NCBI RefSeq assembly: GCF_963675165.1 | Contig: NC_087380.1 | Location: 2,967,803 to 3,031,802, forward strand | DNA: 64,000 nucleotides | Direction: 5' to 3' | Origin: Halichondria panicea | Taxonomy: Eukaryota > Porifera > Demospongiae > Suberitida > Halichondriidae | Part shown: positions 1-11,500 of the stretch, piece by piece | Layout of the letters: each line of letters opens with the position of its first letter | Position numbering within the stretch: the first letter of the stretch is position 1 | The notes under the pieces: generated by a model | Told to the model about the DNA's origin: nothing | Seen by the model: the letters and a program-made list of their open reading frames with translations, nothing else | Database searches by the model: none | Program-made: the position numbers and the translations under genes

Positions 1-269
1 CACTATGGGTAAAAATGTAAATTGGTAATTTATAACAGTAGTTTGTTCTACTTAGTGCTGATCACATGATCTCCAGCCAATCAGCTTATCTGAAAGTAGT
101 CAGGTGACCATGGATAAATAACTTAATCCACACTTAAGTGTGCTTTAAGTTGGTTTGTTAATGCACACTTTTTATCGAACAATCATAATACAAGCAGATT
201 GAATCTGAATGTCATCATAATTATAATAATAATACAAGCAGATTGAATATGTACACGTACACAAGCAAA

Positions 270-665
270 GCTTAGAAAGTTGAATGTTATTGTTTCGACT
301 TGTTTCATGTGTACCAAATTGCTGACTTGACCATAGCATCACTTTTTCGTCTGGAGAAATAGGCTCAGCTTGCTTCAAAGATGTACATACCTGTACCTAA
401 GCCAGATCCATAAGATTGTTTCATCAAAGGTGCTTCGAATATCATAGCTTTCCAAAAGAGCAAACAGATACTCATTGCCATATAGTTTGCGCACAAAGTT
501 TCCCATCCAGTAAGCCAGATCAGCTGGAGGCATATCCAGTAGTGGGATTGGGACTGTTGGTCAGCAGGAGAAATAAGTCGAGAACATGCCCAGTCAGTCC
601 AGATAGCTTTAGATCGTATCTCCTTCTCCTTTGCATCAGTTACTGGATCTACAAACCTACTAAAA
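270..665 (-). pseudogene. Decayed DUF3504 / QRICH1-like (tyrosine-recombinase-related) fragment
   Basis: Read on the minus strand, three blocks in different frames resemble consecutive parts of the DUF3504 family (KIAA1958/QRICH1/ZMYM-like). The first, about 655-557, contains RFVDPVTDAKEKEI and then AIWTDWACSR. The second, about 563-392, contains DMPPADLAYWMGNFVRK. The third, about 378-300, contains EPISPDEKVMLW followed by FGTHE. The family normally has these motifs in this order, with a longer linker before the EPIS block. Here the frame changes between block 1 and block 2, stops lie between blocks 2 and 3, and the linker is missing. I read it as a broken relic of a transposon-derived gene. 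A real gene with short introns is less likely. The family name is from memory of motif patterns. Confidence 0.45.
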
Positions 666-691
666 TTTGCTATTACGTCTAGCTAGCTAGC

Positions 692-889
692 CAGGGTGTC
701 ATACAGGGGGGGGGGAAAGGGGGGATATCCCCCCCCTATCTCCAATTTCCCCCCCCTTTTTTGCTGACTGAGGGTCCATAGCTGGCAATTTTACATACTA
801 TGAAATAACAGTTGACCTTTTTTTAGCAAAATTTTCTGGTTACTTTTCTTATTTCCCCCCTCTACTTCAAAATCCTGTATGAAACCCTG
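692..889. mobile_element. hAT-like MITE with perfect 9-bp flanking duplication
   Basis: The 198-bp element begins CAGGGTGTCATACAGG and ends with the near-perfect reverse complement CCTGTATGAAACCCTG. It is flanked on both sides by CTAGCTAGC (683-691 and 890-898). The interior is a G-run/C-run hairpin and has no ORF. CAGGG termini with 8-9 bp duplications are typical of non-autonomous hAT elements. Because the flank is a simple CTAG repeat, the exact duplication length is uncertain. Confidence 0.7.
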
Positions 890-972
890 CTAGCTAGCCA
901 CCAGCAACTGATTTAAAATGTAGCTAGATCTAGCTGCCACGAGGCTAGAGCTCACGTGACAGCACTAAATCC

Positions 973-1134
973 TTTAGAACACACCTAGCCAAGTCACGTG
1001 TTTTAATGCTGGTGCACTCGGATGGCCTCTTGGTTACGTAATGCACTCGGCTGCGCCTCGAGCACCACGTTAACCTCGAGGCCATCCTCGGCACGCAGAT
1101 TAAAACACTTAATCTTGGCTAGGTGTGTTCTAAA
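973..1134. repeat. Foldback element (21-bp terminal inverted repeats)
   Basis: The 21-bp end at 973-993 (TTTAGAACACACCTAGCCAAG without its last base) is matched exactly in reverse complement at 1114-1134. Inner palindromic blocks around GGATGGCCTC and GAGGCCATCC extend the hairpin. There is no coding content. It looks like a small MITE; no target duplication is clear. Confidence 0.65.
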
Positions 1135-1455
1135 TAATACTTAAATTAGCAATTTAGAATTTTTAATTATAATGACGGTAAAAAAGGAATTATAAAGAAA
1201 CAATTGTCTATTTTAAGCCTGCATGCGTGTGACATGTGCATGTATTTAAACCATGAGCGGATCACTGCTTAGTTCAGGGAAACCATCTTCGGAGAAATTG
1301 GAGTCGTCTCCGTAATCAGAATTACACACCATATAATTAATTCTACTCTCTGAGAAAACGACTGGTCTCCAAGCAAGCTTTGTTTAAATGCCTCTATACT
1401 TTCTGGCGTTTCTATACTCGACCTCACACACACACACATGCACACATTATTGCAG

Positions 1456-1960
1456 GATCTCCTCTCTCAAGATGGCTACCCGTCCACCCACCTCACCATT
1501 GTGGAGAAACAACAGTTCAAGTCCACCATGCTGAAGTGAGCAGTCTCGGCTGTCTGAATGAGAGACGGAGTGCAATAAGCTCTAGCCTCATTCCTAGCCG
1601 AGTTGTCTCTAAGGATATACCACACCTAAAAGGAGGATATGCACCCATATATATCCTCTGCTATACCGTGGTTACTCCGAGGCGTAGTCGAGGGGTATGT
1701 AACCATGGTAGCAGAGGATTTATGGGGTGAAATCCTCCGAGTAGGTGTGATATATCACTTACCCCACTTAATCGTAGCACTATAAAAGGACCTCCCCCTA
1801 GCAACAATTTAATCCACGATGCAGACTGCAAGACTATGCTGAATTTCGCAGTCGTCAAGAGCTAGTTGAGCAACATGTCGACTCATTACAGAGCTTCCTT
1901 GGTCCAAGTGTTGACCATTCGACGTCTCTTATACTGGAGTTGCAAGCTCTTCTTGGATAA
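1456..1960 (+). CDS. 3' end (two exons) of an unrecognised protein gene
   Basis: Two exons join cleanly. The first is 1456-1535 (acceptor TTGCAG, donor GTGAGC, ends in phase 2). The second is 1825-1960 (acceptor GATGCAG, stop TAA at 1958-1960). Together they read DLLSQDGYPSTHLTIVEK, then QQFKSTMLKLQDYAEF, then RSRQELVEQHVDSLQ, ending LILELQALLG. The sequence is charged, leucine-rich and probably helical or coiled-coil. I do not recognise the family. Upstream exons were not found; an ATG at 1253 starts a plausible MSGSLLSSGK peptide, but its only donor is in the wrong phase. The intron carries a foldback repeat (about 1612-1758). Confidence 0.5.
1612..1758. repeat. Foldback element inside an intron
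   Basis: The left half carries AGGAGGATATGCACCCATA and GCTATACCGTGGTTAC. The right half carries the reverse complements GTAACCATGGTAGC and ATCCTCCGAGTAGGTGTGAT. They form a long imperfect hairpin around AGGCGTAGTCGAGG. No ORF is present. It is probably a non-autonomous element. Confidence 0.6.
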
Positions 1961-3537
1961 AATGTATCTAAACCACGCCCATGGACCCGAGAAGCTTCTG
2001 TGTTTTTTTGCCATCGCTTTGAGTTTTAGTACTGTCAAGCATGGCTCTTTCTTGAACAAATGAAAAAAAACTTGCATGCCTGGGGCTGTATAATTATGTA
2101 TCCTATATACAGCTGTTGACCAATGAGATCAATTAGTGGAGACGTAAGTATAACGCTAGTTTCTACCCTAAAAAATCGGCCTGGGACCGAGGCTAATCGT
2201 AATGCTCATAATTATTGTGAACTGATGTACATTTATTACTATCTTGACCCCCCCCCCCCACACACACACACACACACACTCCTACACATGCAGGAACAAC
2301 AAGAAATTGATAAAAGACAAAGTGAACGAGTTCTCTCTGATGTGCAGAGGTTATCATGGAACACTGTATGCAGCGGAGACCTCCTAGTGGGTGTGGTCTA
2401 TATTCTTTTTAATATGACTTACGTATTGTGTGTTGTGCACTCCTAATTTTCACAAGTCTATAATTATTATTTCACAATCACTAATTTGTTGTGTACAATC
2501 AGACAATTGTTGTCATGGACACAGCAGAACCAGTTTTTACGAGAACAACTATACGTATATTATAGTGATCACAATTTCAATGACAATGCATGCATGCATG
2601 GGGTGCTTGATTGGAAGTAGAGCCAAAAGTTCATATATACATTTTGTACACATATATAAGTAAACGATCAAGCATTTATAAAGTGTCTGAGCTAGGGTGA
2701 GTTTATAACAAGTATATAGTCTTGATATAGCATAATTTTTTGCTCAGCAAATGAAAATTATATAATGGTGAGGTCACTTTTGGGATGTGAGTAGGCGTAC
2801 GCTGTCCAACATACAGAGAGCTGAAGTGTATAATAAACATTACAGTATAATCTTATCCAATGGACCATACATCGTACGCGTCCCTCTGTCCCTGTTCTGT
2901 AATTATACATACCATCATAATTATAGAGATTTCTCAATAATCTGTACCATAGGTACAAATTTGGGTATTATGAGTCATCTAAATGTTTCTGACCCCCAGG
3001 CCTGGCCTGTCTTGCAGTAATCTTGAGGGAGCTAAATAGCCTGTTCACTAACTACTATGGTCAATAGGCTTGCATGCAAGCAAAAAAATAGTGACAATGC
3101 TTTGTTTGCAGCTAATGCTAGCATTTAGTGTTCAAAGAGATTCGGAGACAGGGGGGTATTATGAGACACCATTACAATTAATGCTAATTGGCTACTCTAA
3201 CATGATATTAAAATAATTATTATAGTGATTATTCTGCCTATAAAAACAGTTACTCCTGTTTAATTTTAACAGATATACCTATAGTGAATTTTACTAAAAA
3301 ACATTTGGCACCCACTTAAATTTTTTAATCAGCTGTCTCATTGGTTCCGTCTTCTTATACCATAATTATAATGTTTCGGTCAGTAACATAATTATAAACA
3401 TAATTATACCTCATACATATACCACTATATACAATCTCTGGCATCTCTGGCATCTCAGCATTTATATAGGAACTAATTCTAATAGCAATATAATTATGCA
3501 CAGTGTACAATTCAGTGTCCATCACAAAAATTAATAG
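1961..3537. other. Spacer, no confident gene
   Basis: AT-rich spacer. A C-run plus CA microsatellite lies at 2249-2279. It is followed by an acceptor-like CATGCAG and a short open stretch (2292-2390, EQQEIDKRQSERVLSDVQRL) that could be an exon of the preceding gene, but two frames are open and no matching donor was found. Bases 2500-2600 resemble 5340-5480, so a dispersed repeat is present. Nothing else is recognised. Confidence 0.4.
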
Positions 3538-4663
3538 TCAGTCAACTGTGAAAAACACTACCTTATTGGTACAACAGCCAATCGTCATGAATCTGTTGTC
3601 AGGCAAAGCAATGATCACTGCCCCTTTGATTTTCTTTAACAATCCAACAGTCTCCCAGCTTTCGTCAGTTTGGCTGTACTTAAGTATCATACGGCTTGGA
3701 AGGTTTAGCCCACTACAGCAACAGTCTTCATCATCACGATAATTTTCAGTGATTATTCTACCATTTGAACTCGTTCTCAGCCGATTGCCCTGAGGGTAAA
3801 TTTTAAACTCAGTGGGTGATACCTGGACTAGAGGTACTTGCTCGAATATAGAAGGCTCACATGAGCTGAGGAGTGTATCTAGGTGATACTTTGTGCACTG
3901 ATACTTTGCACGCTCTGACCCAGAGATGTGAATCGTGGAATTCAACAAAGGGTCGTGTTTCACCACCTCGCCAAAACTCTAAATGACCTGAATACCTGTG
4001 AAGACTGTGAAGAAGGCTAGCTCCTGCTGTTGACCATTGCTTGCTTACGGTATTCATTATTTTGATAGCGTTGATTGTAAATACAATAAGAGCTTCTCCC
4101 ACACAAATTGCAAGTAGGATATCTTTATTTTGATCTTGAAGCATTGGTGGGTACTCTTCAGTCCACTGTTGCTTTGCCCCCTGTCCAGTCAGAGTGTACA
4201 ACTTGTTATTGTCACTATTTCCACCTATAGCAGTCAGCTCTCCATAAATCATGATAAAAGCACATACGTATTGAGCAGGGCAATCGGGGAGTAGGTACCA
4301 GGTGTCAATGGTGGACTTGTACATGTGTACTGTTCTGTGATGAGAATATAAATACACTACATGGCCGTGAGTAGTGTAATGAGCCTTTATACCATCAGAT
4401 GGTGCAGTTCCAGCAAGGTATGACTTGATTTGGATTGGTAGTGACTCCTCCACCTGCAGCTGTTTTTTATAACATGTTCGAGTCGCAACACTTTGATCCA
4501 AACCCCAATTAATCACACGCTTATCATTGTCGATCATGTCATGAACTACATCACAATAACTGCACGAACAATACCTCCTCTTCTTAATCTTGACAAAATC
4601 ATCACTGAAATCATAATTAGTCTTTCGGTTCTTGACACTAGAAGTGCTTGGAGCATCAGCCAT
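3538..4663 (-). CDS. Kelch-like beta-propeller protein, frameshifted
   Basis: The N-terminal ORF (4663 down to about 3990) starts MADAPSTSS and has a Cys-rich stretch (RRYCSCSYCDVVHD). It then carries kelch-type blades with hydrophobic-GG patterns such as GELTAIGGNSDNNKLY, ending near WSTAGASLLHSLHRYSG. The continuation lies in another frame (about 3975 to 3538): SGSERAKYQCTKYHLDTLL, then SWETVGLLKKIKG and PDNRFMTIGCC. These match the usual order of the sponge kelch-like family, in which a Cys-containing spacer separates two blade sets. The reading frames meet between 3966 and 4000. The only GT...AG pair there would make a 17-nt intron, so I infer a frameshift (real or sequencing). Substrate and partners are unknown; such propellers bind other proteins. 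Confidence 0.7.
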
Positions 4664-5582
4664 TGTCTGATAGAGTATTATTTAACAGAAGATGAGCTGC
4701 TTTATTTGAACCAGCGAACTGTATGTGCCACTGGGAAAAGTGACAAAAAGTAAATGGCTGCCACAATGTGATGCCTTGGTGCGCATGCGCAATCGAGGTG
4801 CGTACGTATACGCGTGTGTAGACTGCATGATAGAGATATACTCTTGATGCTATACTATTATTGCTCAAGGATATAATTATGGATCAATGAAGTGCAAATA
4901 AGAGTTTCTATAGGCTTCTAGTCATGTTTTATTGATTGCAAAATAATGCTTGGTTCTCCAGTTGTGCCTAGTTTTGTTTTGCTTACTTAGAATGTCATGC
5001 AGCCTTTTCAGAGAGTGCGTAGAAAAAATTGTCCATGGAATGTTGCTACTCTACATAGTAGTTAGCTTTGCACTAGAACGCTAGCTATTGGTAGCTGCAA
5101 GGCTCTGTGCTGAGATGTAGCCATTAATTTTAGACTCAGACCGTAATTTGGCACCCGATCATTACCCACTCTTTGATGTTCTGGATTCTGGCAAAAATGT
5201 TCATCATGGTGTATATACAAAAGCTATTGCTAGTAGCTTTATGTTATGTATAGCTTTAATTTGACACCTCCACCGAGGCATCAGCACCACCTGCCGTGGA
5301 GTGCTTTTATTCTGCACTTGCAGCTTGCATTACGCAACTTCAGACAATAATTGCTGTCATGGATCGTCCGGACATGCATAGCAGAACTTGCAGCACAAAC
5401 AGGTTTTACAAGAACGATTTAATATGAAGTGGTAAATTAATATAGTGATCACAATTCAATGCAACAATCATGCTATATACTAAAAAGATGTGAATTAATG
5501 GAGCAAAGATCGAGTTCATACATGTCAGGTGAAAGGTCGACAGTAGTAACTAGCTACTAGGTAAGGGTGCTGAGTTCATAGG
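4664..5582. other. Kelch gene upstream region and spacer
   Basis: This stretch holds the probable promoter of the kelch-like gene (NRF1-type palindrome at 4781-4790) and then AT-rich spacer down to the 3' end of the receptor gene. Bases 5340-5480 partly repeat 2500-2600. No exon was recognised. Confidence 0.5.
4781..4790. promoter_or_regulatory. NRF1-type palindrome GCGCATGCGC
   Basis: A perfect GCGCATGCGC lies about 120 bp upstream of the kelch-like start codon in otherwise AT-rich DNA. This is the core recognised by NRF1 in many animal TATA-less promoters. Whether it is used here is inference. Confidence 0.4.
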
Positions 5583-8500
5583 TCAAGGTTCAGAGGTTGG
5601 TGGTTTGTAAGCATAGGGGTCGGGTGTGCCGGACAGTGATGCCAAAGCAGCGCTCTCTGCCGCTAACTCCTCAAGCACTTTGAAATCTAAATCCATCGAA
5701 TCTGTCACCACCCCATAAGCTCCGCCCTCTTCCTCCTTCATATCGGGTGAGGGTTCCAACGAATCGTACTCATCGCTCAGCCGGTGATTTTTGATGTCGA
5801 TTTCACTGAGTGGACGTTTTCTTTGTTCACTGTTGCTAAGTCCGCGAGTTCTGAGATTGAGTTCACTATGCCCGTGACTCAAATCGGACTCCAAGGAGAC
5901 GGCTAGTTTGTAGAGATCGTCAGCAGCAGAACTCGCTTCTTGGAATGCATAATTGAAAGAGTTTCTTTCAGAAGAACTGGGAGTCATAAGACTTTTCGTA
6001 GAGGTGGTGTAGCCGCCGTCCTTGCCGGCTGGAGTTGCGGTTCCAGGTCTGGAATAAAATTTGGCCGAACCTCCAATAGATTGAGATTGAGTAAGCTCGC
6101 TGAATGGTCTCTTAGCAACTGATTCCGATTCTGGATCTGGAATGGGACTTGAAGAATTCGAGTTCTTTTGGTCGTAATATGTCAACGTCACGGTTCCACT
6201 TTTTACGCTCAACGCCGGAGTGGCCGCTTTAGAATTGGTCGATGACACATTGTTTGGCTTGACGGGGGGTGTGGTGGGAGGTCCTTCGAGGGTGGTGTTT
6301 TGACCAGCAGTGATTGTCGGATCATAGCTGCTATTATCCAGCCATACTTGCGTTCGGTTGGCAAGGCCATTGATTGGAAGTGCATAGACCTGCGATCCCA
6401 TTGGCCGCTGAGCGGTGTCAACTGTTTTCTCGCCGCCCTTCCTTTCCTTCTTTGAGGGCCGATATACCCGTTTCCTGTAACAAAGGTAAACAGAGTTAAT
6501 GTGTGAAGTGGCCATCACCTTGTACCTCCCACAATTATACAATACAGTATTGCTCATTTTTGCACCAGCATTATTGCAGTACTATACCAACAATGTAGGC
6601 ACAGGTCATTAGAATGTATGCATGTACACACACATGGACACAGTATGGTCATTATAGTAAGGGAGGCAAGCAGGATTAGAGGGTAAGATATGTCATGTTC
6701 TCCCCGGACTATACCTTTAAACGTACTGTACAATTTGAATTTTCCAAAAAGTGGTGATGCGCTTTTCTACATGTACACATATGTACATGTACCACCATGC
6801 TAAAAAAGCGCTCCGTACAGCTACATGTAAATCTTGTTACTTTATTAGTAAAGCATTATTCACTGACCGTTTACCCTGTCGACAGCAACAGACAGTGATG
6901 ACCAGACACAGACACACCCCCACGAGTAACACCACACCCACAGGCACACAGATGTAGATCAGTAGGAGCCCCATCGGAGTCAAGAGCCCTACTGTAGAGG
7001 GTGTGGTAGGTTGAGAGACGGGTGGGAGGGTCGTGATGCCCACCACCTCCATAAAGTCACTCCACGGCCCGAGAACAAACTGGGCGGGGTCTCGATGCGT
7101 CTGTGACAGCACTCGAATACGAACCTGGGTTAGAAAAAAATACATGTTCCACAGATAGACCCCTTGCCCTAGGGCTGTTAACCCGTAAGAATGTTTACTG
7201 TACATGTGTATAGTAACACAACAACATCCTGGCTCTAGGTGCTTTGATGTCTGATACAAAAATAACGTATGGGCACGAGAAAATACCATCGAACTATCAG
7301 CATCGTGGAAGTGAGCATGCTCAATGCAGCGTATCCCATGGTGACACTGTACCAATGTCAACAAGCAGTAAACAACTTGTAGACAGTGTGTACGCAACTC
7401 GATAACAGGGAACATATCGAGTGTGAACTGTTCACAAAATAGCTAACTCTTTGAACACATACAGACTTTAGTCAACTAATTATACTGCTACTTATACGTA
7501 ATGGGTTTTCTAAATAAACCCTGTTTCAACTAATACACTTGAAATACAGTACCTAGTCAATAATACACTCGGGCAATACGCATCATTATCGTGTACAGTG
7601 ATAGCTACAGTGCATTCTGTGTTTCCACTGTTCTCAAATTTTAGCATAGCACGTAGTCAAAAAGTTGTCTAATTAACAAGCAAGAGATGAAAAAGGTTGT
7701 ATGCATATATTATGCACACGTACACTGATTATAATGTGAATTTGTGTGTACCTTGTAGCTGGCGGCATCGTCCAGACTTTCAATGGTCAGTAGACTGTCT
7801 CCTCTCACTATCTCAAACAGTCCCTCGTTGCTACCCGTCAGTCGATACTCCACCTCGTATATTCGGGGGAGGGGGGCAATCATCTCCATGGCAACAGAAT
7901 CCCAAATCACCACAAGTGCAGAGTTGTCCGATGTGCGCTGGACTTTTAATCCACTGACTACATCTGTGATGGCTGTGTGTGTGTGTGGGGGGGGGGTACC
8001 ATTGAGATCTCATGAGAAATACATTACAGTGTACCTCAACATTGTCAGTGTGTTATCACAACCGATACTATACACGAGTGACAAACACACACCAAAATTA
8101 ATGATAAATCAAAATATTGAAATACAGTATTTTTGTAAGCAATAAATATCCCCTTACCTGGCCTATGTAAAGAGAATGCTAGGAAGTTAGTGTGGACACA
8201 TAACATCTAAAGACACAACAAACGTGTGCATGGTGACCTTATAAGGACATAAACCTTTTTTATACATGTACATGTACTTCCAGGTTAATACATGTAGGCC
8301 CCCAGGTCTTCAGAGCATGTATTTCAACCTGTTAATATGCCACTGTTAGTCTTCAATCCCAATAGTGATTACAGACAGGTTTCACTGTACTACTTAGTAC
8401 TTGTACTAAATCAGCACACAATGGTTCAAATCATACTCAGTCCGATTATTCAAATCATAACTTACGAATGTCAAATGTTCTGACAAAGAAATCCTCAGCA

Positions 8501-11500
8501 GGAGCTTCCCCTGGCCCTAGCAACGACATAGCAACCACAGAAACCTGATACAGCTCTCCCGCTATAAGCCCCGAGGCTATGAACTCGTTAGTTCCAGGCG
8601 GTGGGGAATAGAGTATTGGAGATTGTGAATCAACTTGTTCAACTTTGATCTCGTATCGGACAAGAAGTGGGTGTGTAGAGAGAGGGGAGGGAGTTTCCCA
8701 CGTTATGTAGAGGGAGGAGTTGGTATGGGGCTCGGCTGTGAAGGAGACCACACCCACTACAGATTCTGTGTGTGTATGAGAGAAGAGAGGAGTGTGTGAG
8801 AAACTGTCATAATGGCACTACAAGTCATGTACGTACACGCACTACTGAAAAATACAAGTATAGCACTACGATTTAGCTAATAAAAGCCTCCCCTTGACCA
8901 ACCAGCACCTCCCCCTTCCCCCCCACACACACACACGTGCATGTACCTTGTTCCTCCAAGCAGATGTACACTGAGGCACTGTCTCTGCCGTACTGGTTCC
9001 CCACATGGCACTGGTACACACCCCCACTTGTCACACCCTCCACATTCAGTTTAGACACGCCTCCTTCAGTGACCACGCCCACACTGACAGCTTCTCCGTC
9101 CAGAGTCCATTCCACGGTACTTGGAATAGGGACACCACTGTACTCACATTGAAGTGTTACGTCAGATCCACCTGGTATCGGTATGAGACCGGACTCTGTC
9201 TGCATTCCATTCCCCACAGTTGTAACAAGTCTGGTCACCTTAGCCAAAGCTGAATACAGAACAAAAGACAATCTGATTACCCATACATGTATAAATAATT
9301 ATGAAAGTCCCTTTACACATGTTATCCGAGCAGCAGCTGACATATACAGTGAGTGTGCATCAGTGACCAATAACAATACCCTGAATATCATGTGATTATA
9401 AGCTGAGATACCAAAAGCTGAAAGTGTACAATAAACATATCATTTCCCTTACCAACAATGAAAGTGCTATCTTGAGATTATCCAAACAATCGACACCATC
9501 AAATGAAAACGTGGTCAAAACCCACCCTCAATAAAACCCCGTATCTATGAATCACCACAACTAAAGACATGTACATGTATAGACAACTGCAAGCTAGCAC
9601 ATGATTAGCCTCGATTCCAGGCCGCTCTTCCTAGTTGTTTAGGCCTTGTGAAGGAGGCTAGCACATGATATGATAATACTCTGTCCACTATAATCAAGCT
9701 AAATACGTCACTTGCATATCACACCCCTCTCCCCCTCATTTCATCCCCAAAGCAACTATGTAGTACCCTCAAAACAATGACATAAATGCCCCTACATGAA
9801 CTACAATGCAGTCATGACATCATTTTTAATGGATGCATGTCTATATAGGGAACAGTGAACCTGACCCAATAGAACAATGAGCATAGGGAATCAGCTACAC
9901 ACATTAGGAGTGCTTATAACCACCTATATATTGTATGGCGTTGTTGGACATGGATGTAGGGAATCAGCTACATGCACACATTACCAAATTAGACGTATAC
10001 GTGTACCAGGCATAACTTACAGTGAACAGTCAATGGGGCTTTAGCCGACTCTTGAACTTCACCGAAGCTACCTGGCGTTGGTGCAGAGATGGTACAAGAA
10101 GTGCAGGTAGTGCTGCTGTCAACCGTGACCGCTTCTATCCGATATACGGGGAAACCATTATCGCTAGGATACAAAAATTCATCGTCGGGTGCAGTGAAAA
10201 CGACAGACTGATCGTAAAAGAATCGATATGCAGTTGAGTTCATGTCGTACGATTGTGACCCAACACACTCGAGACTGAACGGTTCTCCAGCCAATATCGT
10301 GAGTGGACGAGGGTTAATGAAGAAATTGGACATGTTAGCTGTAAAACGAGAGATTATAAGTCAAAAATCGAACTCAAAGCATAATTATATACACAAACGA
10401 TGAAACACTGACATGTATCTCGTATATACGCAACAATAAAATTAGATGTTTGTAATATACTTATCACTATAGTGACTACGAGACCCCCCCCCCCCCACTC
10501 ACACTCAATGTTAGCGGTCAGAGTCAGATTGGCGACTCGACTGGTCACTTGTCCAGCTCCATTCTCACACACACAGTGGTATTGTCCAGCGTCTGCCACG
10601 CCTACTTCTCGTACGAACAGAGTCCCCGTCACATCCGATACGAACAAACGGCGGTCTGCGGGAACATCCAATCGCACGGAGTCTTTGTACCATGTGATTG
10701 TTGTGCGTGGGAGGGCATCTTCAGCTTTACATTCGAAGGCTGCGATTTGGCCTTGTAAAATAGTAATGTCCTGAGGCTGAACAGTGATGTCACCCAGCAC
10801 TACAGGGGGAGAGATAGCAGCAGTTACAACAACTTTTTAAGAGTTCTCAAACCAACGTCTGGTATATGCCTATATACCATTGATTTTTGTAAGGAGAGTA
10901 ATATAACATGAAGTCTACAAGGGATGCAAGGAGAGGGATCCTAATTCTGGCTTCCAGGAATTTGATACCAAAAGGTAAACTCAATGTTGACAGTCTTGTT
11001 GTCGAACAAGACACCCACAAGGCAAGTGTGTAGACTACAAACACTCATGAAGGTCTTAAACAAGCAGAAATTGATCGCTCTATACAAGGAGACCCTGTCT
11101 ATGGGAAAATCTTAATTTCTTACCATATCAAGCACCCCGGAAAATTTGAGCTAGATTAGACAAGCAGTTAGTAATGGTTCGCAAACGAGAAGACAATATT
11201 GACATTAAGCCTCGTAAAAGAATGCAGCTTGTTGGTGGTTTTTAATTGTTTTAATCACAGCTGATAAGTGAATAAAGACTTGTTCAATTATATCAATTAA
11301 AATTATCCCTTGAGAAGCAAAGAAATGTGATATATCAAACTCTGCATGTGCTTGCTTGTATACCACGGGCAGCTAGGGTAGAACATGCAAATCAGAAATT
11401 GGCAAGCCATCAAAGGTGTACACTATAGAGGCCATCACAGAAGAAAAGGAGGTCTTCACGAATACAAAAGAATTACTGCACTACTCGCCAAGACAACACT

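Noticed and set aside
1866-2077. Overlapping ORFs on both strands
   Set aside because: Shadows of the exon 1825-1960 and its 3' flank; the exon frame is fixed by splicing phase.
6209-6421. Alternative reading frame for the start of the receptor cytoplasmic tail, reached by using the donor at 6874
   Set aside because: It ends after about 70 residues. The donor at 6840 keeps the long Ser/Thr-rich tail and places basic residues directly after the membrane helix.
10830-11240. Possible coding relic in receptor intron 3 (e.g. EGLKQAEIDRSIQGDPVYGK, then KREDNIDIKPRKR)
   Set aside because: Open only in short pieces interrupted by stops, with no recognised family and no splice support.
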